From Desulfobulbaceae bacterium (GTDB lineage: Bacteria > Desulfobacterota > Desulfobulbia > Desulfobulbales > SURF-16): DNA of 10,687 bases. Position 1 is the first letter of the stretch; every line of letters starts with the position of its first letter. The stretch covers positions 1 to 10,687 of the forward strand of contig JALNXE010000131.1 in assembly GCA_023230525.1 (NCBI GenBank). The letters run 5' to 3'. The position numbers were made by a program, and so were the translations under genes. Shown here piece by piece: positions 1 to 7,300 of this stretch. The notes below the pieces were generated by a model, which had not been told where the DNA came from, searched no databases, and worked only from the letters and a program-made list of their open reading frames with translations.

Positions 1-21
1 GCGTTAATCGTCTTTTTCCGC

Positions 22-936
22 TTATCCAACATGACCAGTACCCCCCCCGTGCAAAGCAAGAATGAGTTCCCTGACCACCTTGGCAGCGAAAACATCGCTG
101 TTACCGGTGGGATCAATGGCGGGCGCCAGTTCCACGACATCGGCGCCGACCAGTTTCTTTGTCTTTAACAGCTTGGCGATTTTTATAAAAGAAAGAAAAT
201 CCTCGCCCCCCGGCTCCGGGGTGCCGGTGCCGGGCAGAAAAGCCGGATCGAAAAAATCCAGATCCAGGGTCAGATAGAGCGGCCGGTCCGCCGGCAGCGC
301 CTCGACAAAGCCGCAGAATTCTTCCAGACTGCCGTAGAGAGTCTTGTGCTCCTTCATCCAGGCGAATTCCTCCCTGGTGCCGGAACGAATACCGAACTGG
401 GCCAGCTGATGGCCGGGGCCGAAATGGTCGAGGCACCTTCTGATCACCGCGGCGTGGGAATAATGGTATCCCTGGTAGCCGTCCCGCAGATCGGCATGGG
501 CGTCCAGATGGAACAGGACCAGATCGGGAAAGGTGCGCAGATATTTTTCGATGAAAAACCAGGATATCGAATGTTCGCCGCCCAAGGCCAGGAATTTCAG
601 CGACTCCGCCTGCAGATCAAGCCCGTCGGTAAGGCGGGCAAAGGCCTGGCCGGCGACCAGCCAGTCCGCCTGGCCGTCGCCGCTTGTGCCGACCGCCAGG
701 TTGCCCAGATCATAAAACGGCGGCAGCTCGGCAAGATCCAGGTCAAGATAGGGGGAATAGGTTTCAAGATCTTCAGCCACCCGGCGGATGGCGTCAGGGC
801 CGGCGCTGGCCCCCTTGCGGAAACAGGCGGTGCCGTCAAAGCCCACGCCGATGAGGTTGACACTGCGGCTCTGCGGGCTTGCGGCCGGCCGGGCTGGGTA
901 ATACGGATTGGTTGTTTGGTGCAGCAAGGTTTCCAT
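22..936 (-). CDS. speB: Agmatinase / arginase-family ureohydrolase
   Basis: Probably hydrolyses agmatine to putrescine and urea in the cytoplasm, as part of polyamine synthesis from arginine. The ureohydrolase metal-binding motifs are all visible: GGEHS near residue 120, DAHAD near 145-149, and LTLDLDFFDP near 223-232, giving the His and Asp ligands of a two-manganese centre. A YSHAAVIRR segment follows DAHAD; SHA in place of the SHG/NHG of enterobacterial SpeB resembles the archaeal-type agmatinases. Length (304 aa) is normal. An ATG at 945 is in frame, but the AAAGAGGG ribosome site abuts it directly and sits 9 nt before the ATG at 936, so I choose 936. A run of eight G (plus-strand C8 at 41-48) lies in the last few codons. 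Arginase, guanidinobutyrase and formimidoylglutamase share these motifs, so substrate is inferred. No arginine decarboxylase gene is in view. Confidence 0.88.
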   Translation of the reverse strand: METLLHQTTNPYYPARPAASPQSRSVNLIGVGFDGTACFRKGASAGPDAIRRVAEDLETYSPYLDLDLAELPPFYDLGNLAVGTSGDGQADWLVAGQAFARLTDGLDLQAESLKFLALGGEHSISWFFIEKYLRTFPDLVLFHLDAHADLRDGYQGYHYSHAAVIRRCLDHFGPGHQLAQFGIRSGTREEFAWMKEHKTLYGSLEEFCGFVEALPADRPLYLTLDLDFFDPAFLPGTGTPEPGGEDFLSFIKIAKLLKTKKLVGADVVELAPAIDPTGNSDVFAAKVVRELILALHGGGTGHVG

Positions 937-951
937 ATTATCCATCCCTCT

Positions 952-1167
952 TTAAAGATCCACCTGCCCTGTCCGCCCGCTTTTCTGGGGACGGCACCTG
1001 CCGTTGTCAACCGGCCAGGCCGCGGCAAAAGCCAGAACCGTCGCAGATTCAGGCAAATACAGAAACGGCAGAAAACGTAAAAAAATGAAGGCAAAAAATA
1101 TACCTGCAAAAAAAATAAGTGCAATGGTTTTTATCAGCATGGAAAGAATAACATGGAAATTTCCCAT
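952..1167 (-). CDS. Possible small membrane protein upstream of speB
   Basis: A 71-codon ORF in the same direction as speB, ending 15 nt before the chosen speB start. The N-terminal half is strongly hydrophobic (roughly residues 8-36, rich in Ile, Leu and Phe), as in one transmembrane helix, with a weaker hydrophobic patch near 43-52 and a basic tail. I do not recognise it. No good ribosome binding site precedes the ATG at 1167; an internal ATG at 1140 is an alternative. The hydrophobic half comes from AT-rich, T-run-rich DNA unlike its neighbours, so it may not be coding. The relic of a kaiC-like gene ends about 40 bp upstream, so this segment may have arrived by insertion or rearrangement. 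Confidence 0.28.
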   Translation of the reverse strand: MGNFHVILSMLIKTIALIFFAGIFFAFIFLRFLPFLYLPESATVLAFAAAWPVDNGRCRPQKSGRTGQVDL

Positions 1168-1204
1168 TACTGAGACAGCCTACGCGCCTAGAGACTCCGT
1201 ACCT

Positions 1205-1305
1205 GGGCCGCCCTTGCGGGAGACCGCCGTTGGTGCTTTCGTCAAGCCCTTGTATCCCGGTTGGTGCTTTTTCCAGCACCGGCAGTTTTTTTTGATCTGC
1301 ACCAT
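1205..1305 (-). pseudogene. kaiC: 5' remnant of a KaiC-like ATPase gene, frameshifted and truncated
   Basis: On the minus strand a GAGG ribosome site (1311-1315) precedes an ATG at 1305. After about seven codons a run of eight A (plus T8, 1286-1293) shifts the frame; from 1285 the new frame reads LPVLEKAPTGIQGLDE, then GGLPQGRP, ending at 1205. This is the characteristic N terminus of the KaiC/RecA-superfamily ATPases, just before the Walker A region. Six A in the run instead of eight would fuse start and body into one reading frame. After GRP the similarity stops: the expected TLVCGGxGxGKT is absent and unrelated sequence follows. So only about 35 codons of a gene normally 450-580 codons long remain, with both a frameshift and a truncation. 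Homology is recognised from the motif, not by search. Confidence 0.78.
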
Positions 1306-1327
1306 CGCAACCTCAGAGGATAACTAA

Positions 1328-1342
1328 TTGACTTCAGGTCAA
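1328..1342. promoter_or_regulatory. 15-bp inverted repeat TTGAC-N5-GTCAA
   Basis: A perfect 5-bp dyad with a 5-nt centre lies 23 bp upstream of the minus-strand start of the kaiC-like relic and about 40 bp upstream of the short plus-strand ORF at 1385. It could be an operator for either gene, or chance. The minus-strand reading starts with TTGACC, a fair -35 hexamer, but no -10 is placed where it would be needed. Low confidence. Confidence 0.2.
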
Positions 1343-1384
1343 AATTGTCCTAGCATAATGAAATTTAGAGGGGGGAGGGCCATC

Positions 1385-1489
1385 ATGGCCGAGGTCGGGC
1401 AGCTGCTGCGCTTTGTGTTTTGCAAGAGTGAATTGATGGCCCAAAATCTGCTGATCGATCAGGCAGAGATGAAAAAGGAGACAGGATGA
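1385..1489 (+). CDS. Short ORF overlapping the propeller gene by ATGA
   Basis: A 34-codon ORF starting at ATG 1385 behind a purine-rich GGGGGGAGGG stretch; its TGA (1487-1489) overlaps the ATG of the next gene (1486-1488), the usual layout for translational coupling. Codon third positions are GC-rich like real genes nearby. The middle of the peptide reads KSELMAQNLL, which resembles the N-terminal xSxxLxAENLxLRxQL segment of integrase-core transposases of the IS3/IS481 type, so it may be a transposase relic rather than a leader peptide. I cannot assign a function, and the ORF is short enough to occur by chance. Confidence 0.33.
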   Translation: MAEVGQLLRFVFCKSELMAQNLLIDQAEMKKETG

Positions 1490-3312
1490 GAAAACCGGGG
1501 AAAAAGACAATGGTGGTGGCGATGGTCATGATTTCGCCTGGGCTGCTCTGCTCCGCGGCCATGGCGGCTATGAACTGTGATTATGACAGCGACCAGGATG
1601 TTGACGGCATCGATCTGGCCCGTTTTTCCACGGTTTTTGCAAGCCGAGATCCGGTTGCGGATGTCAATGGCGACAGCAGCATCGACCAGGGCGACCTGCG
1701 GCTGTGCGCCGAGGAATTCGCCAGAGGGGATGCTGTCGCGCCGCCCACTGTTGCTGTTTTGAATATTCAGGATAACAGCGTAGTAAAGACAGGTTTTCTG
1801 GTGGGAACGGCCTCCGGCGGCAATGCGCTTGCCAAGGTGGAAGTAAGCCTTGATGCCGGCGCCTTTGCCCCCGCGGCAGGCACCCTGACCTGGAAGTTTC
1901 CGCTTCCCGCGGGCAGTGCCGGGTGGCGGGACGGAAGCCGGCACACGATCTGTGTCCGGGCCCAGGACATGGCGGGCAATTACTCGGCCGAGGTCACTCT
2001 GGTTGTGCGCAAAGGCAACAACAAGGATGTCAACGGTGACGGCTATGTCGATCTGGCAGTCAACGAATCAGTAGTCTCTAACTATGGGAAAGTTTATCTC
2101 TATCATGGCGGTCCGGACGGGGTGACGCCTGCGGCACAGACAACAATCTGGGGCGAGGAGTTGTCGAATTCCTTCGGCGACGCCCTGGCGCTTGGCGATA
2201 TAAACGGTGACGGTTACGCCGACCTTATTATCGGAGACTATGGCTACAATTATACGCGGGGCAAGGTATGGATCCTCCACGGCGGCGCCGAGGGTATAGC
2301 AAGCAGACAATTTTACCTTGGTGATCCGGCCGACACGATCCTTTACTTCAGCCTTTACACGAGCACCAATTTCGGCTGCGCCCTGGCCTGCGGAGACGTG
2401 AACGGCGACGGTTACGCGGACCTGGGGGTAGGGGCAATGGGTTATTACGGAATGGTTCATGTCTTTTATGGCGCAGCGTTGGGTATACCCAATAAGGATC
2501 TTGCCATCAGCGACCAGCACGCGGATTTTTCCATCACCGGAAATTTTGGGCGATCCTTTGTTTTCGCCGATTTTAATGGCGACGGCTATGATGATCTTGC
2601 GGCAGGGGCCGAGGAGTACAACTCTTATCAGGGCAGGACATGCGTTTACTATGGAAGTCAGGAGGGCTTGCAGGCTGTTGACTCCCCGCCGAATTATGCA
2701 ATCCTGACCGGCGATGAGGGCGGCACGGCCTTCGGTTATGTGGTAACCGCCGGAGATGCCAATGGCGACGGTTATCAGGACCTGGTGGTCGGGGCTTCCA
2801 GAGATTTTTTGCAGGGATGGGTTTACCTGTTTCATGGCGGGCAGTCCGGGATACAAAGCGGGGATCTCTCCGCCGGATTTTCAGCCGATGCAACCATTAA
2901 AGGGGTAAGTGACAGAAACCAGTTCGGCAACGCGCTTGCGCTTGGAGATCTTAATGGCGACAGCTACGACGACCTTGCGGCAGGCTCCCGGCTCTACGAC
3001 TTGAATCGGGGCCGGGTTCATCTGTTTTACGGGAGCGGCGCAGGGCTCGCGCCATACACGGATCTCAACACCATGCCGGATGATTTTTTCCTGGATGGGG
3101 AAAGCCAGGGCAGCCTTTTCGGCCAGGCAATCGTGTTTGACGACCTGACCGCCGATGGTTATGCGGATTTGACAGTGAGCGCTCCTAACCGCGCCGCCGT
3201 ATATGTCTTCCATGGCGATTTTTCCGATACGCCGGCAGGCAGTCTTGCCGCAGGGGAGGCAGACACAATCCTTAACGGCTTTGTTGAATTCGGATGGGCG
3301 CTGGGGCGATGA
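1486..3312 (+). CDS. Exported dockerin-like / seven-bladed FG-GAP propeller protein
   Basis: A 608-aa exported protein. Residues 1-27 form a signal peptide with a basic start, a hydrophobic core and AMA at the likely cleavage site. Residues 32-43 and 59-70 are two dockerin/EF-hand-like calcium loops (DYDSDQDVDGID; DVNGDSSIDQGD). Residues about 85-175 look like an Ig-like domain. From 181 to the end there are seven calcium loops of the DxNGDGYxDL type, starting at 181, 238, 304, 362, 424, 488 and 553 and spaced 57-66 residues; the sixth (DLNGDSYDDL) and seventh (DLTADGYADL) are degenerate. This predicts an integrin-alpha-like seven-bladed propeller. AAGGAG lies just before the ATG. No LPXTG, PEP-CTERM or lipobox is seen, so it is probably secreted or loosely surface-attached. 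A role in adhesion or binding polysaccharide is a family-level inference; the ligand is unknown. Confidence 0.9.
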   Translation: MRKPGKKTMVVAMVMISPGLLCSAAMAAMNCDYDSDQDVDGIDLARFSTVFASRDPVADVNGDSSIDQGDLRLCAEEFARGDAVAPPTVAVLNIQDNSVVKTGFLVGTASGGNALAKVEVSLDAGAFAPAAGTLTWKFPLPAGSAGWRDGSRHTICVRAQDMAGNYSAEVTLVVRKGNNKDVNGDGYVDLAVNESVVSNYGKVYLYHGGPDGVTPAAQTTIWGEELSNSFGDALALGDINGDGYADLIIGDYGYNYTRGKVWILHGGAEGIASRQFYLGDPADTILYFSLYTSTNFGCALACGDVNGDGYADLGVGAMGYYGMVHVFYGAALGIPNKDLAISDQHADFSITGNFGRSFVFADFNGDGYDDLAAGAEEYNSYQGRTCVYYGSQEGLQAVDSPPNYAILTGDEGGTAFGYVVTAGDANGDGYQDLVVGASRDFLQGWVYLFHGGQSGIQSGDLSAGFSADATIKGVSDRNQFGNALALGDLNGDSYDDLAAGSRLYDLNRGRVHLFYGSGAGLAPYTDLNTMPDDFFLDGESQGSLFGQAIVFDDLTADGYADLTVSAPNRAAVYVFHGDFSDTPAGSLAAGEADTILNGFVEFGWALGR

Positions 3313-3379
3313 ATGTTTCCGCCGCCGGTCAGCAGTGTCGGGCAGTAGGAATAAGCAAAAATGATAAAGGAGAAGCGAA

Positions 3380-3928
3380 ATGAAAAAAATTGCGTTGATA
3401 GTGGCGATGTTTGGCATGCTTGGCGTCGAGAGTGTTCATGCTCAGGGCTTTACCTTGCAAAGCGACGATTTCAGCGGACAGTTGACGCAAAACCAGGTGT
3501 TTTCAGGGTTTGGCTGTACCGGGAAAAATATTTCACCGTCGCTCAAATGGGTTGATGCGCCCAGGGACGCAAAAAGCTTTGCGGTAAATGTCTATGATCC
3601 TGATGCCCCCACGGGGAGCGGATGGTGGCACTGGGTGATTTTCAACATCCCCGCTGACATCAATGAACTCAAGGCAGACGCGGGCAATCCGCAGAAAGGT
3701 CTTGCCCCGCATGGCAGCGTCCAGAGTGTAACGGACTATGGAATGGCCGGATTTGGTGGAGCCTGTCCTCCTGCGGGCGACAGACCGCATCGGTATATCT
3801 TCACGGTATATGCCCTGAATGTCCCCAAATTGGATCTGGACGAGAAAGCATCGCCGGCCCTGGTGGGATTCTATCTGAATCAGCATGCGATGGCAAAGGC
3901 CTCGCTTATTTCCTATTACGGAAGATAG
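3380..3928 (+). CDS. Exported PEBP-family protein (YbhB/YbcL type)
   Basis: A 182-aa protein with a signal peptide (MKKIALIVAMFGMLGVESVHA, likely cut after residue 21), so probably periplasmic. The mature part is a phosphatidylethanolamine-binding-protein fold of the bacterial YbhB/YbcL type: YDPDAPTGSGWWHW at 72-85 and GGACPPAGDRPHRY at 126-139 carry the conserved Asp, His and Pro residues that line the anion-binding pocket. Length fits the family. AAAGGAG at 3365-3371 gives a well-spaced start. It lies 67 bp after the propeller gene on the same strand and may be cotranscribed. The physiological ligand of bacterial members is unclear; they have been linked to kinase or protease inhibition and lipid binding, none of which can be shown here. 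Confidence 0.9.
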   Translation: MKKIALIVAMFGMLGVESVHAQGFTLQSDDFSGQLTQNQVFSGFGCTGKNISPSLKWVDAPRDAKSFAVNVYDPDAPTGSGWWHWVIFNIPADINELKADAGNPQKGLAPHGSVQSVTDYGMAGFGGACPPAGDRPHRYIFTVYALNVPKLDLDEKASPALVGFYLNQHAMAKASLISYYGR

Positions 3929-3933
3929 TATCG

Positions 3934-3952
3934 AAAAGTTCTGAAAACTTTT
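3934..3952 (+). terminator. Weak AT-rich hairpin after the PEBP gene
   Basis: AAAAGTT CTGAA AACTTTT forms a 7-bp stem with a 5-nt loop 6 bp after the PEBP stop codon and ends in four T. The stem has only one G-C pair, so it is weak. It is in the right place for a transcription end but could be chance. Confidence 0.28.
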
Positions 3953-3962
3953 ATGAATCGTC

Positions 3963-4025
3963 GTGCATTTTTTCAATACCGGTGCCATGGTCCTGCACTA
4001 ATCTTGCAACGTATTTCCCGGCCAT
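3963..4025 (-). pseudogene. Fragment of a histidine kinase ATPase domain
   Basis: On the minus strand, 4025 down to about 3963 reads MAGKYVARLVQDHGTGIEKMH and then stops (TAA at 3951-3953). It aligns with MAAGKYVAIAVQDHGTGIEKMH in the HATPase domain (G1 box DHGTGI) of the hybrid kinase at the right end of this window. At DNA level, 3963-4023 matches 10105-10165 at about 56 of 61 positions without gaps, then one codon is missing. Nothing kinase-like is seen on either side, so this is an isolated remnant of a duplicated or closely related kinase gene. Confidence 0.8.
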
Positions 4026-4062
4026 CTGCAGGCGACAGCAAAACCAGCGACACCTATCAATC

Positions 4063-4079
4063 TCCTATTTTTAATAGGA
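4063..4079. repeat. AT-rich 7-bp inverted repeat
   Basis: TCCTATT TTT AATAGGA is a perfect 7-bp dyad with a 3-nt loop in the gene-poor stretch upstream of hdrA. It has no T-run after it and is not a convincing terminator. It might be an operator or a relic of the rearrangement that left the kinase fragment nearby. Confidence 0.25.
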
Positions 4080-4162
4080 AATAACAATTAGACCTTTCGG
4101 TATTTTTTGGTTATCTACTCTCAGTCGACGCAAGCCTCAACCATTTATCAGGAGTTGCTCTT

Positions 4163-4192
4163 ATGTTGTATCAGTTAACAAATCATCTCTGA
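4163..4192 (+). CDS. Possible 9-residue leader ORF upstream of hdrA
   Basis: CAGGAG at 4149-4154 is followed 8 nt later by ATG and a nine-codon ORF, MLYQLTNHL, ending in TGA. The spacing is ideal for translation. A 17-bp palindrome follows 22 bp after the stop, and hdrA starts about 185 bp downstream. A leader-peptide role is speculative; the peptide has no run of a single amino acid that would suggest classical attenuation. Confidence 0.2.
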   Translation: MLYQLTNHL

Positions 4193-4214
4193 GCAGATCA
4201 CCACATTGACCTGC

Positions 4215-4231
4215 CAGTCCGGTCCGGACTG
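4215..4231. promoter_or_regulatory. 17-bp palindrome upstream of hdrA
   Basis: CAGTCCGG T CCGGACTG is a perfect 8-bp dyad with a one-base centre, about 145 bp before the hdrA start. It could be an operator for a dimeric regulator or, as RNA, a 7-bp stem with a GTC loop. A TTGACC hexamer lies just upstream (4206-4211), but no good -10 follows at 17 bp, so I do not call a promoter. The rest of 3929-4376 holds no gene beyond the kinase fragment and the possible leader ORF. Confidence 0.35.
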
Positions 4232-4376
4232 CAAGAGTAGACGACGTTCATTCCGTCCCTTCCTCCCTGTTTTTTTCCCACAAGATCCTTTCAGCGCGAG
4301 GCCCGGCGAGACTGGTTGAAGTCGTCGGTTAGCGTAATAATGCACCCCTGGCGGGCGCATGAAAGGAGAATATTCC

Positions 4377-7300
4377 ATGGTTACATCTTCTGCGTCTGCC
4401 GCTTCGGGCATGATCAAAGGGTCTGTGCTGGTCCTGGGCGGCGGAGTGGCTGGGGTGCAGGCCGCCCTTGACCTGACCGAGCTTGGCCTCAAGGTTTATC
4501 TGGTGGAGAAATCCGCCGCCATCGGCGGGGTCATGGCCCGGCTGGACAAAACCTTTCCCACCAATGACTGCTCACTGTGCATCCTGGCCCCCAAGCTGGT
4601 GGAGGCCGGCCGGAACCCCAACATCGACATCATCACCAATGCCGATCTGCTCAAGGTGGCGGGCAGCCCCGGCAATTTCACCGCCACCATCAGAAAACGG
4701 CCCCGCTATATTGACGAGGAGGTCTGCACCGGCTGCGGCCAGTGCACCCTCTACTGCCTGAAGCAGATCAGCGACGATTACAACGAAAAGCTCTCCACCA
4801 CCCATGCCGCCCACATTGATTACTCCCAGGCCGTGCCCACCAGCTACCACATCGACCCCAAGGCCTGCCTGCGCCTTAACTTCAAGACCTGCGGGCTGTG
4901 CGCCGTGGCCTGCCGGGCCGGAGCCATCCGCTTTGACCAGCAGGAGGAGGTGGTGGAGCTGCCGGTGGGCGCCGTGGTGCTGGCGCCTGGCTTCGGCCGG
5001 GTCAAAAACGAGGTGCTGGAACGTTATGGCTGGGGGAAATTTGCCGATGTCCTCACCGCCTTTGAACATGAGCGGCTGATGTGCGCCAGCGGCCCAACCA
5101 ACGGCGCCATCGTCCGGCCTTCCGATGAAAAGCATCCGAAAAAAATTGCTTTCCTGCAGTGCATCGGTTCCCGGGACCGCACCTGCGGCAACGATTTTTG
5201 TTCATCGGTGTGTTGCATGTATGCCATCAAGCAGGCAACACTTGCCAGGGAGCATGACCCGGAGGCGGAAATCACCCTGTTCTACATGGATGTGCGCACC
5301 CACGGCAAGGGTTTTGACGCGGCGCGGGAGCGGGCGATTGCGGAAAACAACTTCCGGATCATCTACGCCCGGCCGCCCCGGGTGGAGGACGTTTTTGACG
5401 GACGCCTGCTGCTCACCTACGCCACCGAGGACGGCGGCCACCATTATGAGTATTTCGACATGGTGGTCTTGTCCCAGGGCCTGGAATCACCCGATGACGC
5501 CGACCTCATCGCCCAGGTCACCGGCATTGATTTGAACGATTACCAGTTTGCCGCAACCGCTCTCCATGCCCCCTTGGCGACCTCAAAGCCCGGCATCTAT
5601 GTCATCGGCGCCTTCCAGGGGCCAAAAGACATTCCGGACAGCGTTACCCAGGCCAGCGGGGCGGCCGCCCTCTGCTCCAGCCTGCTGACCGCCGCCCGGG
5701 GGACGGAAATCGTCCATGCCCGGTATCCGGCGGAACGGGACGTGACGGCCGAGGAGCCGCGCATCGGCGTTTTTGTCTGCCACTGCGGCATCAATATCGC
5801 AGGCGTGGTCGATGTGCGCCAGGTGCGCGACTACGCCCGCACCCTGCCCCATGTGGTCTATGCCACCGACAATCTTTATTCCTGCTCCCAGGACACCCAG
5901 AAGCATCTCACCGATATCATCAAAGAACATCGCTTAAACCGGGTGGTGGTCTCGGCCTGCACGCCCCGCACCCATGAGCCCCTGTTCCAGGCCACCCTGC
6001 GGGAGGCGGGGCTGAACCGCTCCCTGTTCGAGATGGCCAACATCCGCGACCAATGCTCCTGGGTGCACATGCATGAACCGGAGCAAGCCACCGCCAAGGC
6101 CCGCGATCTGGTGCGCATGGCCGTGGCCAAGGCCGCCCATCTGGTGCCGCTGGCCGAGCAAGAGCTGCCGGTGACCCCCTCGGCCTTGGTGGTGGGCGGA
6201 GGGCTCGCCGGCCTCACTGCGGCGCTTAGCGTGGCGGAGCAGGGCTTTAGCTGCACCCTGGTGGAAAAGGACAGGGAACTGGGCGGCCGCAGCCTGCTGC
6301 TCACGGCGGACCGGTTCGGCAACCGCCCGGCGGAGATGATCACCGGGCTGGTGCAGAAGGTGCGGGAGCATCGACTCATCACCATTTTTACTGAGGCAAC
6401 GCTTGCCAGCACCTCGGGCTATGTGGGCAACTTCACCTCTGCCATTGACACGGGGCGCGGCAGCGAAGTGATCAACCACGGCATCATCATCCTGGCCACC
6501 GGCGGCCGGCCTTATGCGCCAAGCCAGTACCTCTACGGCCAGTCCGACCGGGTCCTGACCCAGCTTGAGCTGGAAAAGCGCCTTGCCTCGTCCCGGCCCC
6601 TGGCCAAAGGGACCAGACAGGTGGTGATGATCCAGTGCGTCGGCTCCCGCGGCGAGGACCTGGCTTACTGCAGCCGGGTCTGCTGCGGCCAGGCCGTCAA
6701 AAACGCCCTGCGCCTCAAGGCCCGGCAGCCGGATCTCGCGATCACCATTTTCTACCGTGACATGCGCACCTACGGCTTCCAGGAAGATCTCTACCGCCAG
6801 GCCCGGGAACAGGGGGTGCTGTTCATCCGCTACACCCCGGACAGGCCGCCGGTGGCCAGCAGGGATGCCACCAAAAACAGCCGGGTTCATGTCAATGCCT
6901 ATGATCCCCTGCTGGGGGAAGAGGTGGAACTTGCCGTTGACATGGTGGTGCTGTCCGTGGGCATCGTGCCGGAAGACCCGTCTCTGCTGGCCAGGATGCT
7001 CAAGGTGCCGGTCACTGCGGAAAACTTTTTCCTGGAGGCACACGTCAAGCTGCGGCCGGTGGATCTGCCGGTGGACGGCGTCTATGTCTGCGGCCTGGCC
7101 CACGCCCCGAAAACCATGGATGAGACCATTGCCCAGGCCCAGGCCGCTGCGGGCCGCGCCTGCCAGCCCCTGGCCCGGGGCAGCATCGTGCCGGAACCCA
7201 TTGTCTCCCGGGTTGACCCGGAACTATGCATCGGCTGCGGCGCCTGCCAGGCCTTCTGCCCCTACAAGGCCATTGACATTTATAAGGAAGGCAAGCTGCG

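Noticed and set aside
41..48. C8 tract at the end of speB as a phase-variation switch
   Set aside because: Slippage would change only the last few residues, beyond all catalytic motifs.
346..1080. Long plus-strand ORF of 244 codons opposite speB
   Set aside because: It mirrors the agmatinase reading frame, has no recognisable domain, and speB has full motifs and a ribosome site.
1170..1290. Possible riboswitch in the structured-looking leader before the propeller gene
   Set aside because: I could not fit cyclic-di-GMP, cobalamin or other known cores; most of the stretch is explained by the kaiC relic on the other strand.
1254..1293. GGTGCT-TTTTCC-AGCACC hairpin followed by eight T, looking like an intrinsic terminator on the plus strand
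   Set aside because: On the minus strand these bases encode VLEKAPT of the KaiC-like relic, and no plus-strand gene ends here; the hairpin is a by-product of the coding sequence.
4316..4340. TTGAAG and TAATAA as a promoter for hdrA
   Set aside because: The spacer is only 13 bp, too short for a standard housekeeping promoter.
4359..4376. Six-codon N-terminal extension of HdrA from ATG 4359
   Set aside because: These codons are the ribosome binding site (AAAGGAG) for ATG 4377.
5934..7103. 389-codon minus-strand ORF inside hdrA, and similar long antisense ORFs at 2068-2856 and 4572-5135
   Set aside because: Shadows of GC-rich coding sequence; no domains or ribosome sites, while the plus-strand proteins show clear families.
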